Origin: a virus
Virus record (IMG/VR): IMGVR_UViG_3300028384_000668
Location: 43,775-66,696 of that record
Length of the DNA stretch: 22,922 nucleotides
Direction: 5' to 3' (one strand)
Shown here: positions 10,801-17,333 of the stretch, in pieces
Layout of the letters: every line of letters begins with the position of its first letter
Position numbering within the stretch: position 1 is the first letter of the stretch
The notes under the pieces: generated by a model
The model's input: the letters and a program-made list of their open reading frames with translations, nothing else
The model's database searches: none
Told to the model about the DNA's origin: nothing
Made by a program: the position numbers and the translations under genes

Positions 10801-13800
10801 ACTTGATTAAGTTGAAACGATCCAGATCCGCCTGCTCTAACATACACAAACACCTTTCCGTCACCATTGTCAGGCGCACCTACGCATAGTAATGTGTTAT
10901 TGTCACTAACTGCAAGAGCATACCCATAGTTATGATCTATTCCAGATTGCGAGTTTTCAATCACTTGATGATTATTAAATCCTGGTGTGTTTTCTAAAAC
11001 TTTCCAACGATTAGATTCATCTGCATCTACCCATACTCTACTAATACCTTGTTTATACGTTTGTACTAATTCGCTTGCTTGCTCGTAGTCTGATACTCTT
11101 ACACTGACAAATTTAGAAATAATACTGTTGGTTATTGTTTCCAATGCATCAATTTCTGTATTGTCAATTGTTACGATATTGTTTAAAATTTTTGTAATCT
11201 TTGTAAAAATTTGTACATTATTACCGTCTGCATTTGTATATTCAACACCAATAATTTCATCTACTACAAACTGTTTTGGAATTGTTGCAAATTGTAACTG
11301 TTTGTTATCGCCATCTTCTAATACTGCTTCAAGTACTATATCTTGCTGTAGGAAAGAATACACATCCCATGATTGTCCTACATTGCCTATCCATACAAGG
11401 TCTCTATGACTAATGTCGCTGTATTCAATGTTTACAATAGAATCGTATTCGTCTATTACAAACTGTACATCTTCATCGTTTACATATCCGCTATTTCTTG
11501 TATACGTTTCATTAACATACTTTGTCGGAAATGGCTTGTGATTATAATCATTAGGACGCAAATACACTTCAAATGGCTTAATTCTATATACTAAATCAGT
11601 TTCTTCGCCTGATGTAGTATTAACTAGTTGTACGCTCTGAGGTTCTAATTTAAATTTACTTTCATCTAAAATAAATTCTACTTCTTCAAATCCTTCAGCT
11701 GCACCGTATTGACCAGTTTTAATTGCCCATTCTTCGTAAAATTCTAGGCTATCTTTATCTGCACTGCCTAGCACATCAAATAATTTTGTAAGAGCATTTT
11801 TAGTACCTTTATCTTGGATCATGCCCTGATAAAATTTATACTGGCTTACATCATCGTTAATAATATTTGCTAAGTAATCTCTATTTTGATAGCCAATTAA
11901 ATGCTGTGCAAATTTTTGCTGCTCAGTGTCAAAGTTGTCAGTATCTAGATCATAAAAATCTGCAAACTGGTTTGTTTTATATTCAAAGTTAGGAATCAAT
12001 TCCATTTCAGGAACATCATTTAATAAAGACCAATTCCTTGCTTCAAAGTTTTGTGAACCAGCAACTTTATTAATAGCACTATAGTAAAACTCTTTGTATT
12101 TTACAATTTCACCAATAGCATAATCTTGCCACGGTTCCCATTCACTAACTGTTGCGTTATCAAATATAAATCCAGGAATATTTAAACTACCGTCCCAGTC
12201 ACCTGTTCTATAACCTAAAACCTTAATACGCTGCTGTCTATACCCAGGTTCCTGATCGTAAATAATGTCACCAAACACTGTTTTATTATCAATAGTAACA
12301 ACATGTTCTTTTTGAACTAAAGATAAGCGTACAGCAAAAATACCATCTTCTGTTGCTTTAGGCCTTACTACGAACTCTTGCGGATTTTCTCTAGTTAAAG
12401 ATACGTTTTGTGGCTGTAGTTTTTTGCCGTCTGCTTTTAATAAACTGTATCCATAAAATGTATCATAGATATCGTCAACTATCGAATATTCTGATCTAAA
12501 TTTAACTTGGAATGCGCCCGGACTTAGTGTAATAACACTTCCTGCTCCCCAGTTTTGAGTTGTCCAGAACATAAACTCTTTAGCAGTTGTTTCCCAATTT
12601 GAAACAAATTCACTGTCAGGTGCATAGTAATCAAAAACAAATCCTTGACTTTCTAGATAGTATCCGTATCCTAGTAAAAAGTCTACAACATCTTGTACTT
12701 TTTCAAACACAGTTCCGTATGGAACACGTTCTACATTATTTTTGTATGCTTTTCTAAAATATGCTTCGCGGCCGCCTTCTTGAGGAAGTTGAGGCAGTTT
12801 AACAAACTTGTCAGTGTCAAATTCTGTTCCGCTGGTATGAGACTCAGTAACTCTATAATACGAGCTTTGGAATCCTACAATAGCATCTTTTACATAAGTT
12901 TTATTTCCATCCCATTCAACATAACTTGCACTAATTCCGCCAATTCTAATTACTGGATCGTTTTGTAGTGAAATGGCTTTATTGATATCAAAATACGGAG
13001 CTTCTCTATCATAACCTCTTACAATGAATCCGTAACTTTGTTTTTCTATAATAACACCACTATATGTAATATTTTTAACAGGCGCACTGGTATTCAAAGA
13101 AATTTTATAGTTTTCTTCAGGAATAAAAACGTTTCCTTTATTTGTAGGAGTTCTACTATCAAGTATTAATTTAAATTTGTCTTTGTTAGTATAACCGCCT
13201 ACTTTAAAACCAATTTGATTATTAATACGTTTTAAATTATCTTTATAAGTGCTATACGGTGTTTCAACGTTAGAAGCAAGATAATCAAATACATAATTTA
13301 TTAAGCCCGATGAATATGCTCTAGTATCTTCATTAACAGTATTAGGAAATACAACATCTTCTAAATTAATTACAGTATTATTGTTAATGTAATTAATTTG
13401 ACTAGATGTTCCTCTAAACTGACGCTGTCTGTCAAAGATAGTTGCAAATGTTTGAGCAGGCTGATTAAGGACCAGCGAAGTAATTAGCGAAAACGGATAT
13501 TCTGAACTTCTGCGCCACGCTGTTTCTACAGGGCTATAATCACCAAATACAAAGTTATTATCAAGTTCGTTAGTGTTATATGTTTTAATAAAACTACTTA
13601 AAACAGGACTAACTAAATTTCCATCTTCGTCAACAGGAATATGAGTAGTAATAAATTTACGTGCTACCTTGTTGTTTATCATACCGGATGTATTTGGATA
13701 TCTAATAATACCTGCTTCAATATCTTCCCACATCAAAAAGTTGTTTTTTGTATATGGTGCTTCGCCGTACTGGTTGTCCCACCAGTCTGGTTTAATACTA

Positions 13801-16800
13801 AACCCTTGCATTTCCCAAGGATGCGTATGCGGGCGATCAGTATCATATGCATACTTGTATACTGCTCTCCAATAACCGTGTACACGGTTATCACTAACAT
13901 CTACCATTCCTGTGTGATTAAATGTAAACGAATTTTCTCTTTCGTATGCATTATTTTTTGTATAATCGTCATCTACCAATTGTAGCCATTGTACAAAATC
14001 GCTGATCATACTATCATTAATTTGATTTTCAGTTAATCCTGTTTTTCTGTTGTATCCAGGAATGTAATCGTAAAGATCAAATAAATTTGCATCATAATTT
14101 ACTTTAATATTATTAAAAATTCGTTTTTCTAACTCAAGTAATAAGTCATCTCTAAAATCTTCATAAGCTATGGTAATACTTCCGTCATGACCTTGAATAA
14201 CACTTTGGCTTTCTAAGTATGTGTCGTCTGTCATTATTTGAGGGACAAACTTAGGATACAATCCTAACTTAGTTGGTGTTGGTGGAATGTAGCTACCGTT
14301 AGTTGTTTCGTATTCGTAAATATCAATAATGTCGCCTTGCTGTTTGGTAGCTGTAACAATAACAAAGCCTTGATTGTTAAAAGTATAGTCTACACCATTT
14401 ACAAGTTGCTCTCCGTTTAAATAAACCTGTACTGCTGTATCACTAAGTGTTTCTAGGTCAAACACTCGACTTAATGCAAAAAAGTTGTTTTCTGAATCAA
14501 ATACTTCTGTAGAATTTTTAATTGCACCGGTAAATGGAACCATATCACTAAAGTAATAAGGCATTGTATTAACTTTGTCTTTTGTTAATTCATTTAAAAT
14601 AAGATCAACATGATCTTTTACTGGGCCGCTAAACCCTAGCTGTTCTGCTTTTTGTAAGAACGATCTTTTAAATTTTCCATATTCTCTTCTTGCAAATTTA
14701 AGAGATTTAATTACATTTGCATCTTTATTAACAATATGATATACTGGAATGTTAAGTGGAGACGAGTGTTTTACAATACGTTTACCATATTTAGATATTG
14801 ATCCTAAATCTCTTAAGTTACTAGATCCTGGAAATATTCCATCAAAAACATCAAGTTCTTCAACAATAGTACTAACGTGATCGTTAACTTCTCCTAAGGT
14901 AAATTCATTAATGTTTTTGTTTAAAGGATTCTTTTCTAAGTTACTTGCAATTTCATATTTTCCGTTTTCAGTTTTAGACGCACTTGACTTAGTTTTAATA
15001 ATAATATTGTCGCCAATTTCAAGAGGAGAAGTAAAACTAATTGTAAGATTAGAATTAGCATCCTGAGATGTTGTATAATCTTTATCTTTAAATTTTAAAG
15101 AATTGTTAACATACACTCTTAACCACAAGTCATCTAATAACGCACTTTGCTCATAAACGTCTACAGTATAAAATGTTCGTGTGTTATCGTTAGTATACTG
15201 TCTTATCACAGGCTGAGAACTTAACTCTTTTGCTTTGGTCCAACCGTTTAAAATTTCATACGAATCTCTTCCTGTATATTTTCTAATATACCCTTCACTA
15301 ATTTTTTTAGTCTGAGGAAGTTCGTTTGTTGCTGCATAAGTTAGTGAATCTTGTAGGAAATTACATTCAAAAACAATGTCGCCGACGTTTTCAATATTTC
15401 GATATGTTAGAGGAAAACCTAATTCTACATCATTAGATCCACTTGCTCTTTTATAAGAAAATAGCTCGGTACCTTTGAATGTCGAAGACTCAAAATAAGA
15501 GTCATCTGCATAACTGTAGCCGCTATCGTCAAACGCATCAAACAGGGGCTGTTGATTTAATGTAGTTTTTTGTTGTGCGATTTTCCAATCTGTACCATTG
15601 AACCAAAGCATACTTCCTTTAAATTCTGTACCTTGTTTACAAAGTAATACTTCGTTTTCTAAAGGGGTTGTATCTGTAGCTTCTTTTAAAGTAATTTGTC
15701 TTGTATTTCTAAAAGTAATAAACTCTACTTCAAAAATTTTACCCTTTACTAGAGGATCAGCATCGGCAGTAAATAAAATTCTCATGCCATTGGTTAGATC
15801 TACATCGTCAATATTATAACCTTGTGAGCCTTCAATAGTACTAAAAACGTCACTAGTAAAATTATCTACAAGATCAACACTTTGCTTAATACTTGTACCA
15901 TAATTAAATAGTTTTAAGTTAGCTTCAAATTCAATAATAGGACGAGTTGCACGAGCTGTTTGATCAAGATCAACCAACTGATTATTAATTTTTGCACTTG
16001 CTTCAATTACATCTTTGTGGAACCATCTGTTGTATTTTGACCATAAGTTCCCGTCTTGACTTGCTCTGTTAATTGTAATATAATCTTTGTTAACAGGATA
16101 CCCAATCGCTTCTGAATAAGGAAGTTCATCAAATCCTTCATCGTCAAAGTCTACTAATAAGTCTGACGTATATGAACTAGGAACATTTAACTCAGTTTCT
16201 GACATAAGAACAATACTGTTACCAACACCTTCCACATACCAAAAACCATTAGCATACTTTTCAGGAGTTACTTTTCCAGTAAACTCTACTTTCATACCAT
16301 TAGAAAGTTTAATACCTGCTTCACTAGTATATGTTTTAGTACCTAAGATTTCTTGTTCAACATCAATCGATGTAGCTTCAGTTATATCTAAAACATTAAT
16401 TGTGCCACTAGCATATAAGTCGTTATCTGACATATAATAAATTAAGTCAGGAGTAGATGTAGTAAGCTCAACTTCAATTGTTCCTGCTTCAACACTTTGT
16501 TGACTTACTTCTGTACGTAAGTTAAATGCTGTATCTAGATCCCAAAAGTCTAAATCTAATTCGTCTGTTGCTACATGATCTCCGTTACAAACGTAGATGC
16601 CGCCATTGTAATTTACTTTATCACCTTGGATATAAGTTACGTTTGGTCTAAATCTAGGAGCAGTATCTTTTCTAGTTCTAAAAGAAAGTGGATTACCAAC
16701 TGCATCAACTTCAAATATATATTTGATTCCTCTAAACAATGTTAACACAGGATTTTGTGTTTTTCCGTCAGGAGTAAACACATAACCAAAGTTTTCACCG

Positions 16801-17333
16801 TTGTCTACTGTAGTAACTTTAATAGTTTTTTCAACGTTATCTTTTTCGCCCGCAATTTGAACAGGACGAGGTCCATTTGGCAACCAATAGTATTCACGGA
16901 AGTTTGTAAACTTGTCCCAGTCAATATTAGGATTCCAAGAGTAATATTCTTGTCTATTAAGGATACTATGATCTTTAACACTTGATCCTAGTGCAGAAAG
17001 TTGATTAATATAATCATTGTAATCTGCATAAAATTGAACATTATTTAAATCGTCTTTCACAACTACCGCAGGTTCAAATTGATAATCTTCTCTTGACTTT
17101 GAAACATCACCAATATAAAAATCGTCTTTGGTATAACCTTTGGCTTCTTTTTGTCCAAAATATCCATTTAACTTTTCAGCAACACCTGGCTGTATTAGTT
17201 GGTCAATTGTACTTGAAAGAAACTTGTTATTAACCTGTGTTCTAAAATATCTAGGTAAGTGATCTGCACTTTTTCTACGATTATTCTTACCTGCTGGCAA
17301 GTTAGTAGGATTTTGATCGTCGTTGTATGCCAT
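1884..17333 (-). CDS. Giant multidomain baseplate/virion structural protein (5149 aa), in the position of gp7
   Basis: This is a single uninterrupted reading frame of 5149 codons. It starts with ATG at 17333 in a TAATG overlap with the gp6 stop, with GGAGG at 17346-17350 (spacing about 12). T4 gp7, the wedge protein in this slot, is 1032 aa, so this is about five times longer; gp7 equivalence rests on synteny only. No signal peptide, membrane segment or enzymatic motif was recognised. Visible modules by residue: W/Y-rich carbohydrate-binding-like modules (CBM5/12 style) near 230-265, 1472-1513, 1731-1772, 2228-2262 and 2880-2913; an aromatic block with DRPHTHPW near 1150-1190; FG-GAP-like propeller blades between 2137 and 3172 with a ~578-residue insert at 2211-2788; G-x-G-Y repeats near 3566-3630 and 3928-3995; tail-fibre-like beta modules from about 4058 to the end; and an IPT/TIG-like domain near 4944-5014. 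A peripheral wedge component with several sugar-binding or trimeric appendage surfaces is inferred. It is certainly coding; the molecular role is less certain. Confidence 0.85.
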   Translation of the reverse strand: MAYNDDQNPTNLPAGKNNRRKSADHLPRYFRTQVNNKFLSSTIDQLIQPGVAEKLNGYFGQKEAKGYTKDDFYIGDVSKSREDYQFEPAVVVKDDLNNVQFYADYNDYINQLSALGSSVKDHSILNRQEYYSWNPNIDWDKFTNFREYYWLPNGPRPVQIAGEKDNVEKTIKVTTVDNGENFGYVFTPDGKTQNPVLTLFRGIKYIFEVDAVGNPLSFRTRKDTAPRFRPNVTYIQGDKVNYNGGIYVCNGDHVATDELDLDFWDLDTAFNLRTEVSQQSVEAGTIEVELTTSTPDLIYYMSDNDLYASGTINVLDITEATSIDVEQEILGTKTYTSEAGIKLSNGMKVEFTGKVTPEKYANGFWYVEGVGNSIVLMSETELNVPSSYTSDLLVDFDDEGFDELPYSEAIGYPVNKDYITINRASQDGNLWSKYNRWFHKDVIEASAKINNQLVDLDQTARATRPIIEFEANLKLFNYGTSIKQSVDLVDNFTSDVFSTIEGSQGYNIDDVDLTNGMRILFTADADPLVKGKIFEVEFITFRNTRQITLKEATDTTPLENEVLLCKQGTEFKGSMLWFNGTDWKIAQQKTTLNQQPLFDAFDDSGYSYADDSYFESSTFKGTELFSYKRASGSNDVELGFPLTYRNIENVGDIVFECNFLQDSLTYAATNELPQTKKISEGYIRKYTGRDSYEILNGWTKAKELSSQPVIRQYTNDNTRTFYTVDVYEQSALLDDLWLRVYVNNSLKFKDKDYTTSQDANSNLTISFTSPLEIGDNIIIKTKSSASKTENGKYEIASNLEKNPLNKNINEFTLGEVNDHVSTIVEELDVFDGIFPGSSNLRDLGSISKYGKRIVKHSSPLNIPVYHIVNKDANVIKSLKFARREYGKFKRSFLQKAEQLGFSGPVKDHVDLILNELTKDKVNTMPYYFSDMVPFTGAIKNSTEVFDSENNFFALSRVFDLETLSDTAVQVYLNGEQLVNGVDYTFNNQGFVIVTATKQQGDIIDIYEYETTNGSYIPPTPTKLGLYPKFVPQIMTDDTYLESQSVIQGHDGSITIAYEDFRDDLLLELEKRIFNNIKVNYDANLFDLYDYIPGYNRKTGLTENQINDSMISDFVQWLQLVDDDYTKNNAYERENSFTFNHTGMVDVSDNRVHGYWRAVYKYAYDTDRPHTHPWEMQGFSIKPDWWDNQYGEAPYTKNNFLMWEDIEAGIIRYPNTSGMINNKVARKFITTHIPVDEDGNLVSPVLSSFIKTYNTNELDNNFVFGDYSPVETAWRRSSEYPFSLITSLVLNQPAQTFATIFDRQRQFRGTSSQINYINNNTVINLEDVVFPNTVNEDTRAYSSGLINYVFDYLASNVETPYSTYKDNLKRINNQIGFKVGGYTNKDKFKLILDSRTPTNKGNVFIPEENYKISLNTSAPVKNITYSGVIIEKQSYGFIVRGYDREAPYFDINKAISLQNDPVIRIGGISASYVEWDGNKTYVKDAIVGFQSSYYRVTESHTSGTEFDTDKFVKLPQLPQEGGREAYFRKAYKNNVERVPYGTVFEKVQDVVDFLLGYGYYLESQGFVFDYYAPDSEFVSNWETTAKEFMFWTTQNWGAGSVITLSPGAFQVKFRSEYSIVDDIYDTFYGYSLLKADGKKLQPQNVSLTRENPQEFVVRPKATEDGIFAVRLSLVQKEHVVTIDNKTVFGDIIYDQEPGYRQQRIKVLGYRTGDWDGSLNIPGFIFDNATVSEWEPWQDYAIGEIVKYKEFYYSAINKVAGSQNFEARNWSLLNDVPEMELIPNFEYKTNQFADFYDLDTDNFDTEQQKFAQHLIGYQNRDYLANIINDDVSQYKFYQGMIQDKGTKNALTKLFDVLGSADKDSLEFYEEWAIKTGQYGAAEGFEEVEFILDESKFKLEPQSVQLVNTTSGEETDLVYRIKPFEVYLRPNDYNHKPFPTKYVNETYTRNSGYVNDEDVQFVIDEYDSIVNIEYSDISHRDLVWIGNVGQSWDVYSFLQQDIVLEAVLEDGDNKQLQFATIPKQFVVDEIIGVEYTNADGNNVQIFTKITKILNNIVTIDNTEIDALETITNSIISKFVSVRVSDYEQASELVQTYKQGISRVWVDADESNRWKVLENTPGFNNHQVIENSQSGIDHNYGYALAVSDNNTLLCVGAPDNGDGKVFVYVRAGGSGSFQLNQVVEAESEIADSGQAFGSSIAVSADGRYLIVGSPKASNVKSTYKETYVEETNYDALDIVEYKNNLWQANKDVDGATAQIPFGSFESVPQIMIDLLQTEEDDDIKPVILTGDYPFTTDEVQSDFFTDHFIVKAPKDMYEGSGIGDSVKLKWNDLTYANQNSVTPVSVLPFNGDIPELSASFLTDKHTIAEKIDSILYVENSNTIPLVGQVVETISGFGTVAYTFNVGAKATIYIKAQNGTFGLVGSLTTDIGEFVGEYETVAPNDTQANADEYWGGYWRINTSSYQVVDDINSDLGRGLVFVDVTPTTGSDLNRFYYNNLDYANTTVNSRDTEYNKLITLSYRGSPGPLGVIGDFESSLYVLKAPKPLTDELETGIIAAGDDGNPALDIFYNTMPPFLTNELGDRDLSNIGLTENQINTQHTVYDVWDGYIDIRITKQFGGEPLEPKVGLTVRDVTNLGTAEIVFYQKYDTNNGRIFVKNVTGTWALGSDFNENREIEFLSDGSGDVVYDPISGQRVFGQIFGRSFEYAPDNIGKFIVIDNGDNIPVQDVDADVATREDTITTGEYWFYREETVLGIPRAANKPTIDNNDWDIIYNVPATASGVVPATTKTNEGMFSVYERRGIGSFVKINSYIASDRASNRQLGIDIKISRSGTNDKLFVKASGNNTTDNFGKLYIYKNGTFDGVTYGWESSRNKSYRGPYDSDTTYFADELVFYNQKLYKALTTTGPSAFTANDWEEVVAGEVSDYLGYLPNTTGNIVGDQEAVIEDTALLQFAKAFDISKNGEILVVTTEYEGETANTVEVYRNNNGSYYRYQTIQAPNKNTNFGNNVAVSNDGRLIAVGAPYDDTEQLDQGRVYVYKQESGTFTLSQNLYSPTKEKTELFGWSVDFDGERLIVGSRNGDSFISTTFDGDSVGNTAPQTTFDNKMTDFKAFSKDTGVVRVYEKLDESLIYAETIDYDVPNVLFFGENILLKNNHIYVGLPILDTDTKQGVVVNYRLKENTKIWNTLRQSKDTVDVSKIKRAMLYDKSTNKIVDYIDYIDVLQGKIAGPAEQELTYKTYYDPATYTTGTLPNTDATNSWGSTQVGQLWWDLNSAKFKNPYQSDVIFSSNNWNSRFASINTIDVYEWVKSDLLPSEWDNISGTSEGLAKGVTGTTKNGDDAYVVKREYNEAVGVFKTYYYYWVGNKTTLPPVEDRRTSARDVARLIEDPAAQGYRFVSLIGNDQFAVHNCESLVRSQDIVLSMQYWTIDNQDTNIHNQYQIITEGLETSLPGRDIQKKWFDSLVGYDEQNRQVPAPELSAKEKYGILNRPRQGWFINREEALKQVVTRINSVLAANLIADDKDITPLTQSQPEPTEQSRRWDRSVDALIDLQFVGVAKAEQAVLTPVVEDGKIIRVEITNAGRGYLQAPTVKVLGTGTDAELTTVIDNQGRVTDVIVESTGTNYSSSTQLSVRRYTVLVKNDTSLNGKWSLYERDTVAKEWILVESQAYDVNLYWEYIDWYAENYNAFTKIDYIIDFSYDLTTINDSIGDVIKIQNVGTGGWLLLQKIDAQTGVDYSVNYKTIGRQNGTIQIRPTLYDSTAALVGFDTTSYDVLTFDSLPSTETRIILNTIKDNVFIDDLLLEYNNLFFSSLRYVFAEQNYVDWVFKTSFLKAKHNVGNLEQKVNFQNDNLPSYEEYIREVKPYKTKVREYLSSYEALDNSQTVTTDFDLPARYVAADDSIQPLRVKASPDGIVADNVEEVNTYPNKNWLDNAGYKVIRIELADAGEGYETPPVATLSGGGGTGATTKVTLGRNGSISAIIVVNQGNGYLEAPIVTINGSVGPNGREAKAFAIIGDSPVRSLQTSIKFDRVSGTYEFVNLDTTETFISGGKTFNFDLKWPMDLRTSRVTVFEDNDEVLSRRYTYSNVLDTSKGYDRYYGQIQFVDPPADGSEIRIEYYKSLNLLKAQDRINLAYEPTGDNFGKTLGQLMDGVDYGGVEVRSFEFGGTTGWNAAPWMSQGWDVYDTTFEDEIFRLDGSTISITLTNPLEDGVEYNLYRVSYDINGQIVSNRRMDDPNWDGSTVGTEDNEHAVMLPLQGDGETTVLYLDELGVPTDVEDSTEQTITIIVRKNTSDGSFIADLESYDTAVSGGDLAYSTATGLDAAEINIDGDGFVTQTTSKGPEEIVPGQVLDTLDIQVFEKPTGGASQITSTNYIGNGVKTEFDIGSTITQIENLFVKVDYVIKTKDDYTFDFATNKLIFNSAPANNSKVSIVNVGFSATTVLEIDTFTGNGSAIDFLTNARFEENANVYVTVDGVAADAVLIESDDTYERSDNFVLRFATPPAENSVIQLLIAAGGVEVPQQYSTVTIDKITADGSTTAYELSQAPFEDNPEQAFVLVKVGNRILDPGYSQSFEVKANQREYQLDLTQIPVASVNSYDLVVYLNDIELEYLQTWTFEGAGSFDSTLDPQSQPGSTLTLTEGIGEAGDELKVYVITSGEYAMGYLDSDNEFIKTPQTIYFNEVFAEDQEIEVYQFSNDKSQGIERQSFEVTEKTETTPGTPLYYSFALLQKGYITLRKPARDAQYVWVVKNGTMLIPNVDYIVTSNKQYVKLAEQPAERDKLQVIHFADSVIVDKFGWRQFKDMLNRTHYKRLQEVYHLAQPLNWYDKTIEVVDATSLSDPETDSKYPGVIFIEGERIEYFGRENNTLLQLRRGTLGTGIKDVYEAGTMFMEQGPDATLPYKDEVDRLTVTSGGYDQGSEEYENSSGMNVTNIEYNFNNNTAFPVRVEGVYEQVCTVTGEGFTERVKVYVGETEATTRYISSTQLEFDVPGFNVPGAFDLIVVNPFTSIPIDTPQTSFVVPGGIKYVQILLPYAPIPNPASATDWYKDTIPEEYWEAQDIEVFVAGRRLRKTPISSYNYLDQDSPEGDTTLEAEFAVNKNIGAYVRLTTPPPIGTTVDIFRKLGRTWSDAGETIAQSESNVAKFLRDKTTELPR
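9555..9578 (-). repeat. 24-bp near-identical repeat, copy 2 (encodes GLTENQIN)
   Basis: The plus strand reads attaatttgattttc, then t, then gttaatcc. It differs at one of 24 positions from the copy at 14016-14039. Both copies lie in the same reading frame of the giant gene and encode the identical octapeptide GLTENQIN (residues 2586-2593 here). The repeat may be a remnant of internal module duplication or a short shared structural motif. Confidence 0.6.
14016..14039 (-). repeat. 24-bp near-identical repeat, copy 1 (encodes GLTENQIN)
   Basis: The plus strand reads attaatttgattttc, then a, then gttaatcc. It is the partner of the copy at 9555-9578, about 4.5 kb away in the same gene. It encodes GLTENQIN at residues 1099-1106, just before a conserved-looking segment beginning DSMISDFVQWLQLV. 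Confidence 0.6.

Noticed and set aside
11128-13985. Plus-strand open frames at 11128-11409, 11373-11594, 12693-12968 and 13641-13985 with hydrophobic, membrane-like peptides
   Set aside because: They are antisense to Tyr/Asn/Asp-rich coding sequence, which produces Ile/Val/Phe-rich shadows; no start signals or promoter were seen.
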